This document shows, one piece after another, positions 11,635-20,719 of a DNA stretch of 64,000 nt. The stretch lies in assembly GCA_009760855.2 (NCBI GenBank), contig WPIO01000006.1, forward strand, positions 3,026,501 through 3,090,500, given 5' to 3'. The translations under genes and the position numbers were made by a program. The notes beneath the pieces were generated by a model. That model searched no databases. It was not told the DNA's origin and saw only the letters and a program-made list of their open reading frames with translations. Origin of the DNA: Cristatella mucedo. Its lineage: Eukaryota > Bryozoa > Phylactolaemata > Cristatellidae. The stretch's first letter is position 1. Every line of letters starts with the position of its first letter.

Positions 11635-12310
11635 CTCACTGCTTACTGGCCTCCCGACATGTGCAATCACGCGATTACAGCTGGTGCAAAACTCTGCAGC
11701 TAGGCTTGTTTGTCGTGAGCGACACAATTGCCACATCACACCACTTCTCGCCGACCTGCACTGGCTCCCAGTCAAGCAACGGATCGACTTTAAGGTTTTG
11801 TCACTCACTTTTAGGTCCCTTTATTCTTTGGCTCCAGCCTACCTCTCAGATCTACTTTCCCTGCAGGCGAGCATCGTACCACCCGCTTTTCGGAATCCAA
11901 CAGTCTTCCAATACCTCGTACAAACCTCAAATCCTTTGGAGACCGTGCATTTACTTTGTATGCTCCCAAAGCCTGGAGCTCACTCCCGACTTGCGTCAGA
12001 ACATCCCCTGACTTGACTGCATTTAAAAAGAATTTAAAAACACCTATTTAGGACAGCATTTAGTGGGTCCCTGTGACTCGTCCTTCATGTGCTTATGCAT
12101 GCTGACACAGTGCATGCTGCCACTAACCACACTTGCATGCTGACCCTATGCATGTCACCCCTAACCATGTTATTCATGTTGCTTATCAAGCAAGATATTA
12201 CTCACCATTCAATCGGCTCCCTTTGCAGCAAATGTAAAGCGCCTAGAAAGAGATTGAGTTCTCTGAGGGCACTTTACCAAGAGCATTATTATTATTATTA
12301 TTATTATTAG
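11635..12310 (+). mobile_element. LINE-1fam copy, head-to-tail with the previous one
   Basis: The ATT tail of the copy ending at 11634 runs straight into a second, 5'-truncated copy that begins at the segment encoding NSLLTGLP and ends with its own hairpin and ATT tail. The frame at 11684-12016 reads QNSAARLVCRERHNCHITPL. Confidence 0.9.
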
Positions 12311-13080
12311 GGTTGCCATAGCATTCCAGAAGCTGGCGTTCATTCTTTGCCGTCGTTCGATGTAACAGTGTTTGGTCCGTTCTGCTTCCACCATAACTGG
12401 CGGCTGCTTATTGGAAAGCTGCCAGATTGAGCATGACCTCGTGTGCTCACCAGCTAGGTCAGCCAACATTCAGGCATGCCTTCCAAAGCAAAGTTAGTTT
12501 TCGTAATTTTTTTCAGGTCACCAATAACGAGAAGAGGAAGGAGAAAAATTTTGTAGTGAACCCTCAGCAAACTAAATCTCTCACTCTCTCTCTCTCTCTT
12601 AGCAATTTACATATTCTAAAAGTGAAGCATGTCAATGTAGTTTGTGGTAACATTTGCAGCGTCAGCACACATAGGCACACACAAGACAATTCACAAGAAC
12701 CCTGCAAATGCTGTCATAGCAAACTGAAAGTATCACTTAGGTACAGTCCGCCCAGTTGCGGTTGGCGAATTGTCTGGCTCCCACAATATCGGCTTTTTTG
12801 GGCAGAGCTAACCATTGTTCATCAAATCTTGTTTTGCTTTACCTGGTATCAAATCGTTCTCTTATTGGAACCAACCAGTACAGTGCTATTCTCGTTTGTG
12901 ACCCAACCAACCTCTGTCTCATGCACCTTCGTCGAGCTAATGAGCTTGTGTCACTCGTATTCATATCTTGTTTTCACACCTGTAATTTAATATATATCCT
13001 GTCAATAGCAAATGTCGCTGATCATTATGTTGTTAACACTACTTCATGACATAATAAAACGAAATACATTTATGCCTAAC
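12311..13080. other. unassigned; scrap of LINE-like UTR
   Basis: The open frame at 12427-12990 (187 codons) has no recognised domain. Bases 12640-12725 resemble a LINE-1fam 3' UTR on the minus strand (GTCAGCACACATAGGCACAC). A short CT repeat is at 12580-12600. Nothing else was seen. Confidence 0.3.
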
Positions 13081-13084
13081 TTCA

Positions 13085-13469
13085 ATTATTCTGACATGCT
13101 CCACCATGATGCCGTCCTCTCTTACCAATCCTCTGATGAATGGCATATGCGAAGTATCAGTGTCAGCAAAATTTGGTGGATGCACTTTAAACAGAGTCTA
13201 GTCCTACATGCAATGTTAGTTGGTGAGCCGTGATGGCATACTAGGTAAGGCGGTTGCTTTCACGACCTCGGTCCCGAGGTCGTGGGTTTGATTCCTGCAG
13301 TGGGCGATTCTTTATTGCCACTGCAAGCGATGGTGATAGCCGTAAAGGCTCTCATGTCGCTATACAAAAAGAGGCTGTTTAATCAGCTAAGATTTATTTA
13401 TTTTATTTATTCATTATTCTGATATGCTCCACCGTGATGCCGTCCTCTCTTACCAATCCTCAGATGAAT
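13085..13469 (+). repeat. 57-bp direct repeats flanking a SINE
   Basis: Bases 13085-13141 and 13413-13469 are the same 57-bp sequence with about three differences (ATTCTGACATGCTCCACCAT at the start). They lie on each side of the SINE-A copy. Confidence 0.85.
13222..13400 (+). mobile_element. SINE-A copy (tRNA-like head)
   Basis: The head has an A-box-like TGGCATACTAGGTAAGG and a B-box-like GGGTTTGATTCCTGC, typical of a tRNA-derived RNA polymerase III promoter. Between them CACGACCTCGG and CCGAGGTCGTG form an 11-bp inverted repeat. The body has GATAGCCGTAAAGGCT and CGCTATACAAAA. It is not a functional tRNA gene: the cloverleaf cannot be completed and the copies differ. Confidence 0.75.
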
Positions 13470-14160
13470 TTATTGAGCACACTAAATTGAGCCTCGGATC
13501 TCCAACAAGGAGTCAAAACACAGCAAGGTTCAGATTAGGGTCAAGGATATTGGCCAGCTTGCCGGCAGGATGATTGACGTCGGTGTGCTTCTCTTCAAGA
13601 GATCAGGGCATGCTAGCCCAGCCACAACCCCTGGCCACACTTCTCTCCAACGGTACGGTTTGGACATGCATTACCCTTCCGGTCAACTCTTGGTTTCTTC
13701 TTTCTAACAATTAGATAATGACAGGCAATGAGTGTTGTCTTATCCACTTGTACAACGCCGATCATATTAATCATAGCTCGAAGAAGACTAGCAGAAGATA
13801 GGAAGCAGTTACGACAATGAGTTGTCTATAGCTGCACCAAATTTAAACGGCTTTTGGTGTGTAGTCGTTGCCACCGTTGCACTTCTGAAGTGCCAGTTTT
13901 TCCTGCACTTCTGCTATTATGTGTGACGGGAGACATTAATCGGTGGGCGTTCATCGATGATTTTTCGGAATATTTTTTATTTTGTTTTGATGCATCTGGT
14001 ACTATACGTCCACGATTACGGAAAATAAAGCTCCGGGACGTTTGATGAGGTATACAGCCAAATTCATCCAACCGGAATCGAAAATATTCCAGACTAGGGT
14101 TATACAAGCAGAGCTGAACTCACACTTCAAATTTCATTCCGATGCGTGAAGTACTAGTCG
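13470..14160. other. unassigned
   Basis: A minus-strand open frame of 93 codons (13826-14107) has no recognised domain. It adjoins the truncated foldback element and could be a part of a related larger transposon. Confidence 0.25.
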
Positions 14161-14506
14161 AGTTATGGAATTTACAAGGCACCAACCAACCCTGGAAATG
14201 AAGCTGTATAAAAGTCACAAAAATGCACTTTAACAAGCTTCAAGCACATATAGCGATCTACCAAGGTTAGACAAGTTGGGATACAAGTCACATATGATGC
14301 AGAGATCTGTAATTGTTTTATTTGTAGATGTGTTGCTTCCGGTTTGCATCCAGGTTAGGCATGACTTGCATAACGAAGTTTTTCTTTCACGTGGAAGTCG
14401 TCAGAACTTCCGATCCCAGTCCTAACATATTTGTCTTTTGACAGGTATTATAAGCACATATTCGATTATCGGACAAATTGTATAGGTATTTTCTTGACTT
14501 TCACTA
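14160..14506 (-). mobile_element. truncated foldback element (second copy)
   Basis: This matches the reverse complement of 60852-61190 of the foldback element over about 340 bp, including one terminal arm (CGTCAGAACTTCCGATCCCA to TTGACTTTC) and a TTAA at 14507-14510. The other arm is missing. The 87-codon reading frame of the complete copy is present at 14165-14425 with one internal stop. Confidence 0.85.
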
Positions 14507-14510
14507 TTAA

Positions 14511-15284
14511 TTTGAGAAAGTTTTAAGTCATGCAAGTGCAAATATCAGCAATACATGCAGCAAGAGAGTTAAGAGAGTTTTTGTGCTAATCATTTTCATC
14601 CTGCCTGCTGCTCATAAGACACATCATTCATATATGCTTATCTAAGCCAGAGAAACGTACTGTACATTTGTAAGGTGGATTGTTGAAATTGCTAATGTTG
14701 ATGAGATCTCCACTGCCTATAGATAATCTAATACAACCTGGTACAATTCCATTGTTGTATGTAATGTAGAACATATGTTAACATTCGGCTGAGGACTGAA
14801 TCGGCTTGTCAGACAGCTTTTTGGCATAGCTGAGCAGCTAGTCTTACCGTGTTGACCTCCAAAATATTTTATTAATACAGATGCCAGCCTGTCCGGATTC
14901 AGTCATTCCACTGACTACTTAGACTTTTATGTTTGACTATCTGAATGCCTTCATACCAATATTTTTTCAAGCTTTTGGCTATAGTTCCCATCAGGGTAAA
15001 CTTCTGCTTAGAACACTAGTGGATATATAGCCAAGCTATCGTCTTGACACTTTCGTGGCCTGGCTGTGTGCATTTAACGTGACCGGTCATCACCATTTCT
15101 TAGGCCGGCTTTGTATCTGCATGTGTACAGCATGGCAGAACCATGCTGATGTCACTCGTGCTGTCTGTTAGAATCAGATACTTCCAGCAGCATGAATTTC
15201 CTGTGTCCTACTCTAAAATAACCTTTCCCTCGATGTCAATATTAGTTCCATAGTCAAATCTGCTTACCTTCAGATGTGTAAAAT
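14511..15284. other. DCAF6 intron, nothing recognised
   Basis: A/T-rich intronic sequence without long open frames or recognised repeats. The last 100 bp may be the faded 5' side of the LINE fragment that follows. Confidence 0.35.
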
Positions 15285-15720
15285 ATTAAAAAAATTCAGG
15301 CCTACTTAGGTAAGAATACCTCTGCAAGGCTATTTCATTTATTCGATAAAGGTCAAGACATCTATAATTCAACACCGGCAGGTCTCCCCGCTGTGCAATT
15401 ATACACTTACAGTTGGTTCGAAGCTCTGCAGCTAGGGCGTGTCTGTCGTGAATGTTGCTGCTGCACACTGCACAACGTCTCACCAACTAGGGCTTGGTTC
15501 CCATCAACCACTTCATCGACTTTAAGATTCTGTCAATCACTTTGAGGTATCTTCATTCTCTAGGTGGGATGTATCTACTCGAAATACTCCTCGGGCTTCC
15601 CGACACGCCGCATGCCTCTGACTCTAATCGCTTAGCTGTGCCTCTTGCAAAGCTCAACTCCTTTGAAGACCATGCCTTCGGGGTTTATGTGCTCCCAAAG
15701 TCAGGAACTCACTATTGATT
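15285..15720 (+). mobile_element. LINE-1fam fragment, strongly decayed
   Basis: Similarity to the LINE C-terminal coding part is visible in several frames: a segment resembling KIRAYLGKN, then HFIDFKILSITLRYLHSLGG and AKLNSFEDHAFGVYVLPKSG. Many substitutions and indels mark it as an old copy. Confidence 0.75.
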
Positions 15721-15965
15721 GATAAAACTACTTCTCCAACGTTACGAAATGAAAAGAGCTAAAAGAAAACGTATTCCTTGCGTAATCAGTGCTGTGTTGA
15801 TTGTCCTTGGTGTTCTTATGTGTGCTGACAGTGTGAATGTTATTGCTGGTGAACTGATGGGCCTTTTATCCTGTACATTAAGAGTGCCTCGAGATTGGTT
15901 TCTTATTGGTGCTATAACAATTGTCCATTTATTATTATCGTTGTTAGTATTACTCTCTTGCTTAG

Positions 15966-16043
15966 GTTATCTGCACTGCGACTCCTGGCCATCCTACAAA
16001 CATTTTCAATGCCCGGTTCCTGCCAGGCACAGGAGACAAACAG
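15966..16043 (+). CDS. DCAF6: DCAF6 exon (WD repeat 2, first part)
   Basis: This 78-bp exon (26 codons, phase 0 in and out) lies between CTCTTGCTTAG and GTGAGC. It reads VICTATPGHPTNIFNARFLP, then GTGDKQ. The GH-xx-NIF-xA-FLP-xxxDKQ pattern is the DCAF6 second blade. The frame is short and has no Met, so it is easy to miss in an ORF scan. A decayed LINE fragment ends about 245 bp upstream. Confidence 0.9.
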
Positions 16044-16854
16044 GTGAGCTTCCCTTGCTGCAAATGAAATTCACTTCCATTTGGTGCTGGTCATCTGATT
16101 GTAGAGTTTAGCAATATTGGCTCATGGAATGTGGCATATTTCTCTTCATTCGGTTGCAACCACCTTCACACCTGCCTTTTGGTACCACCCATAGGGGCCG
16201 GCCAAACGTGCGCACATGCACAGGCACTAGCCCACGAGTGAGTGCAGCTGATCGCTTTTACAACAGTGAGCACCAGCGCGCATAGGTTACTTTGGCAAAG
16301 TGACAAAAGAGACATGGGCTTACAAAAAAATTGTGTGCTGAAGCATGGCTCACTTGAAATGCAATGACCAATGTTCGGCAAGTTGGCTAGATTATAGGCA
16401 TACGATTGAGCACCATGAACTGTGATGCCTGCGCCATTGGACCACGCTTTGCACACATGTATGACAGTTTACAGTATATTTACCGAGTGCCTTTGGGGAA
16501 TGGTGCTTTTTAGCCGGTAGTGCTTATGTCTAGGTGCATGTTGAACCAGGTTTGACCTTAATTCCACCTCCTTGGTTTTGGTCATGATTCTACCTCCTGG
16601 GTTTTGGTCATGTGCCAAATCTGCCCGGTGCCATGCTTTGCAGCAGCATCATTCCTTGGCGATTCCTTTGGCATACTACTCGAGTCGTTAAGCTGTCCCT
16701 TGTATTCCGGTGTGGACATTTGCAGCTTGCTACCAGCAGCATCTCCTGCCTATGCAATAAGAGGCTTGTAGTGTTTCCTGCACCACCTGCTTCTCATACT
16801 CAAGTCGTTTAGTTGTGCCTCTAACTAGCGTCCAGTTATTTGTAGACTTGCTGC
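16044..16854. other. DCAF6 intron, nothing firm
   Basis: No coding block was recognised. A faint LINE-like stretch may be present at 16640-16850 (TATGCAATAAGAGGCTT and nearby). Confidence 0.3.
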
Positions 16855-17130
16855 TTTGAGTTCTTATGCTCCCAAAGCCCTGAACTCACTCCCGACTGAA
16901 ATCGCGACATCCCCTGACTTGACGACATTTTAGAAGACATCAATAACCCACCTGTTCGTAGCAGCATTTGCTTGGTCCGTATTAATTTGTATCCGTTTGC
17001 ATATTTGTGCTGGGACTGTGCATGTCCCCACTAATCAATTGATGTACTTCCTTTGCAGCATATCTAAAGTGCCTAGAAAGAGATTTAATTCTCTTGGGAT
17101 GCTATGCAAATGTCTTGTTATTAGTATTGT
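16855..17130 (+). mobile_element. LINE-1fam 3' end, variant tail
   Basis: The coding end (TATGCTCCCAAAGCCCTGAA) is followed by a shortened UTR and a variant hairpin, AAAGTGCCTAGAAAGAGATT then TTCTCTTGGGATGCT. This variant tail is the one shared with SINE-B. Confidence 0.85.
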
Positions 17131-17139
17131 GTTTAATAA

Positions 17140-17205
17140 TAATAATAAGATGTATACAGCACCCTCAGAGAACTAAATCTCTTTCTAGGCACTGTTACAT
17201 AAGCT
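17140..17205 (-). mobile_element. LINE-1fam hairpin scrap
   Basis: A minus-strand 3' tip of about 65 bp with (TAA)n and CACCCTCAGAGAACTAAATC. It lies tail-to-tail with the plus-strand copy just before. Confidence 0.8.
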
Positions 17206-17386
17206 GTAATGGAAGCATTTCTGCCGAATTCTGAACCGTCTTTGTAACTAGTGATATGCTATTACATCCAGGGCTGTTTGCACATTTCATGAGTCGTCGG
17301 CATCATTTGCATAGAGTTGTTTTGTGCATTCAGGCTAGCAAGCAGTTCATCATCGCCTTCAGCAGCTGCACGTCTGTTGCTTGCAG

Positions 17387-17491
17387 GCTGTGTCGTGCTC
17401 AGGAGATGGTAGGATATGTTACACTAACTTTGAGAGGACAGATGCTGCTGAGCGATGCACGTTTACCTGTCACAAGCGAGCAACGTATAAG
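17387..17491 (+). CDS. DCAF6: DCAF6 exon (WD repeat 2 to 3)
   Basis: This is a 105-bp exon (35 codons, phase 0 at both ends) with acceptor TTGCTTGCAG and donor GTAGTA. It reads AVSCSGDGRICYTNFERTDA, then AERCTFTCHKRATYK. The VSCSGDG turn, the YTN and the CxFTCH segment match the family's third block. Together with the exon at 15966 it completes the second blade (DKQ-AVSCSGDG). Confidence 0.92.
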
Positions 17492-17598
17492 GTAGTAGCA
17501 GCTTGTAGACTTCATTGTCCATGCATCAGCTGCTCAGCTAAGTGTTTGCCACATTGATGGCCAGGTAAAAAGCAACAGCCGCTGTATCGCTTGAGCAG

Positions 17599-17712
17599 GT
17601 GGCTCCGCTGCCATCGGACGGCAATGTGTTCCTGTCGTGTAGCGATGATGGGACGGCTCGTTGCTACGATCTCCGGCTCAAAACGAGCTGCACTGTTGCA
17701 GAATGCACCGAG
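17599..17712 (+). CDS. DCAF6: DCAF6 exon (WD repeat 3, DWD-type motif)
   Basis: This is a 114-bp exon (38 codons, phase 0 both ends), with acceptor TTGAGCAG and donor GTATGC. It reads VAPLPSDGNVFLSCSDDGTA, then RCYDLRLKTSCTVAECTE. The LSCSDDGT turn followed by YD-L-R is the D-x-R (DWD/WDXR-type) signature through which DCAF proteins contact DDB1. KTSC follows, as in other DCAF6 proteins. The intron before it is only 107 bp, the shortest in the gene here. Confidence 0.94.
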
Positions 17713-17999
17713 GTATGCGCAGGGTGCTGTTGCTGTGTCCTGTAAACGAAGCGTGTGTGATGCTCCTTCTCCCAAACATGCTCTGCCGGCTGAATCTTTG
17801 GTCGACTGTATGCTAATTGCTCTGCCCATCAAGCTCCTAGCTGGCATTTCAAGTGAGCCTGCAAATCCTGAATCCTACTTGTCAACATCTGGGCTTTTCC
17901 TTAGTGACACACTGTCGTCTTTCCATGTAAGTGATTTGTACTGGCATAGCTCAGTTACTCGTCATATATAATTATTGCTAGACTTCTGGTGTTTCTGTA

Positions 18000-18230
18000 T
18001 TGCTTGATAATAATAATAATAATACAAATAAAACATGTATATACCTATTTATCTCTAGGCACTTTACTTAGGTGTTTTATTATGGGCAAAACGTGCATGC
18101 TTTCGTTTAGGTGCTTGTTTTCGGGTGCAGCAGCATGCTCCTAACAGTTCTTAGCCCACTGGGAAAACTGGGTGTGTCTCTGTGTGTGTGTGTGCTTGCT
18201 TGCTTGCTTTCGCGCGCGTAATTCATTTGT
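18000..18230. repeat. short simple repeats in an intron
   Basis: Contains (TAA)n near 18008, (GT)n near 18178-18194 and (CTTG)n near 18194-18208. Confidence 0.7.
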
Positions 18231-18312
18231 AGCACCCTAAGAGAAAGTAATCTCTATCCAGGGGCTGCACATATGCCCTGGGGCTTGAGCCCAAGACCTC
18301 CACGACCTCTCG
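18228..18312 (-). mobile_element. SINE-B copy, truncated by a LINE junction
   Basis: On the minus strand it has GGGCTTGAGCCCC (B-box-like) and CATATGTGCAGCCCC, then the tail with TCTCTTAGGGTGCTA. It passes directly into a plus-strand LINE-1fam copy at about 18310. Confidence 0.65.
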
Positions 18313-19118
18313 TTAGACGACCACATCAGCTTCACAATCAAGTCTGCCTACTTTCAGATACATAACATTGCTAAAAATCGGGCTTGTTTAGATAAGGATA
18401 CCACGTCTAAGTTGGTCCATGCATTTGTGACATCTTGTCTTGACTTCTGTAACTCTGCTTGCTGGCCTACCGGCATGTGCAATCAGGCGATTACAGCTGA
18501 TGCAAAACTCCACAACTAGGCTTTGTCTGTCGCGAGCGTCGCAGTTGCCACATCACACCACTTCTTGCCGACCTGCACTGGCTCCCAGTCAAGCAACGGG
18601 TTGACTTCAAGGTTTTGTAGCGCACCTTTAGGTCCCTTCATTCTTTGGCTCCAGCCTATCTCTCAGATCTACTTCCTCACCATGTCAAGCGTCATACCAC
18701 CCGCTTTTCGGAATCCAACAGTTTACCAATACCTCGTACAAACCTCAAATCCTTTGGAGACCGTGCATTTAGTTTGTATGCTCCCAAAGCCTGGAAATCA
18801 CTCCCGACTTGCATCAGAACATCCCCTGACTTGACCGCATTTAAAAAGAACTTAAAAACACACCTATTTAGAACAGCATTTAGTGGGTGCCTGTGATTCG
18901 TCCTTGATATGCTTATGCTTGCTGACATTGTGCATTCTGCCACTAACCACATTTGCATGCTGACACTGTGCATGTCACCCCTAACCATGTTATTTATGTT
19001 GTTTGTTTATCAAGCATGATATTACTCACCATTCAATTGCATTTCCCTTTGCAGCAAATGTAAAGTGCCTAGAAAGAGATTGAGTTCTCTGAGGGCGCTT
19101 TATCAAGTGCATTACTAC

Positions 19119-19154
<36 letters not shown>
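18310..19154 (+). mobile_element. LINE-1fam copy, 3' part
   Basis: Begins near the segment encoding LDDHISFTIKSAYFQIHNIA and runs through the coding end (AFSLYAPKAWKSLPTCIRTS) to a hairpin and a long ATT tail (19108-19154). Frameshifts break it. Confidence 0.9.
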
Positions 19155-19820
19155 GTCGTCAAAGTTAACCTCCATTAAAAGTACCGTAAACTGCTAGAAT
19201 GTCCATTCTAGCCAGAGCATTGAAATAGATGCTGCTTCGTGTTCAAGATAAAAAGATGCCGTTAGGGCAGCTCCCCTTTGTTGGACTTGAGAAATTTGGA
19301 TGAAAGCTACCACTTTGCAGCTGTCCATTTGGCATGTTGATGTTATGGCAATGCCTGTTCGGTCACGATAACATTGTATTGCTTAGCTGGTAAGTAATTG
19401 TTAGGCCGCATCCCATCCTTATGTGCAGTGGAGCTCTCTCATTTGCTTACGACGTGGTATTTTCTTATTTTTCCCAGAAGTCCGTGTGGACCTTTATGCC
19501 ACGTATGTGTCTGTTCTGAGCTGATCTATGCTAACCAAAATCGAGTTGTGACATCATGCTGTTTCGAGCAAGCCTATCGTCTGAGCACTGCTGCTCTTGC
19601 TGTCTTTTTCAGTCTCCACGAGGTCTCTTCCTCGAGTGTATAATGAGACTGCACGAGGGAGCGTTCGGTTAGGCAGGCTTTGTTGGGTTGTGGCATGGCA
19701 GTACTGCAAGTTGGAAGCGCTACTTGTGTCGTTTGAGCGTGCAGCATTTGGCTTGCACTAGGTTAGCTGCCTTTCCTATGTGTAATTTTGCTCAGAGAAG
19801 CTAACGTGTCACTTCCATAG
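19155..19820. other. DCAF6 intron, nothing recognised
   Basis: Intronic sequence directly before the exon at 19821. No repeat or coding block was recognised. Confidence 0.35.
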
Positions 19821-19944
19821 AACATCGTCGTCTCACACACAGTGCCAGTCAACAGCATGGCTGTTGACCCATTTCGAACACACTACTTTGCCATTGGCTG
19901 TGGCGATGCTGCAGTGAGAATCTACGATCGAAGGATGCTGACAG
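19821..19944 (+). CDS. DCAF6: DCAF6 exon (WD repeat 4)
   Basis: This exon has 124 bp, enters in phase 0 and leaves in phase 1 (last base G completes a Gly codon with the next exon). The acceptor is CACTTCCATAG and the donor GTGATA. It encodes NIVVSHTVPVNSMAVDPFRT, then HYFAIGCGDAAVRIYDRRML and T. The AIGCGDAAVRIYDRRML segment is the fourth blade with a second D-x-R motif. A LINE 3' end is inserted a few bases into the following intron. Confidence 0.94.
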
Positions 19945-19951
19945 GTGATAG

Positions 19952-20080
19952 TTCATGTTGTTTATCAAGCCTGATATTACACACCATTCAATCGCGTTTC
20001 ACTTTGCAGCAAATGTAAAGCGCCTAGAAAAAAATTGAGTTATCTGAGGGCGCTTTATCAAGTGCATTATTATTATGGTC
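19952..20080 (+). mobile_element. LINE-1fam 3' end beside an exon
   Basis: A 128-bp 3' tip with hairpin and ATT tail, beginning only 8 bp after the donor of the DCAF6 exon ending at 19944. Confidence 0.9.
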
Positions 20081-20275
20081 ACTGCTCAGTTATGCAAGCT
20101 TGCTAGCAAAGGGTGTTATTTCAGAAGTAGCTGTTCCTGCTAATGCTACTACTTATTGACTTATGAGCTGGTTGTTGGTATTTTCTTGTGCAGTTCTCAG
20201 GCAGAAGTCAAAGTAGTGCCTGCGTCAATGACTGTAAAAACGTTTGCATCGACCCCTCTCCCATAAATTACCATC

Positions 20276-20277
<2 letters not shown>

Positions 20278-20309
<32 letters not shown>
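20278..20309 (+). repeat. (TC)n microsatellite
   Basis: Sixteen or so TC units in the intron before the DCAF6 exon at 20564. Confidence 0.95.
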
Positions 20310-20313
<4 letters not shown>

Positions 20314-20563
20314 CATTTGTATTACCCTTTCTTTCTTGCTACACTTTTGTATGTGGGTTGTGAGCTTTTGTTAGAACTGCCAAAATTGAGGTCGCCATAT
20401 GAATCTGGCTAGTAACGGAAATGAAAGGAAAAGTGGCTTGAGAAGTGCTAGCTGTTTTTTATACTGCAAATCTTAAGCCTATATCTACTTAGCACCATTT
20501 TGCTGTGTGTTTGATTTGCATTTGGCATGCTTAATGCTCACTGGGTTGCAACGGCTGCTGCAG

Positions 20564-20718
20564 GCATGTCAGTTAAGAGCACTGCTGTGCAGTGCTTCAC
20601 CCCGCCTGGCTGGACCTCTTCAACCACAGCACGCATAACTTCGTTGGCATACGACAGTGATGGGGGCAGGTTATTGGCCAGTTTTTCTCCTCGATTTGTG
20701 TACCTTCTGTCATTAGAG
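20564..20718 (+). CDS. DCAF6: DCAF6 exon (WD repeat 5)
   Basis: This is a 155-bp exon, phase 1 in and phase 0 out, with acceptor GGCTGCTGCAG and donor GTAAGT. Joined to the previous exon it reads GMSVKSTAVQCFTPPGWTSS, then TTARITSLAYDSDGGRLLAS and FSPRFVYLLSLE. The R-ITSLAYDSDG...LLASFS...VYLL part is the fifth blade. A C-T microsatellite lies about 250 bp upstream in the intron. Confidence 0.93.
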
Positions 20719-20719
20719 G

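Noticed and set aside
13222-13310. A possible tRNA gene
   Set aside because: A- and B-box-like sequences are present, but no complete cloverleaf forms, and the same head recurs with a constant non-tRNA body, so it is a SINE.
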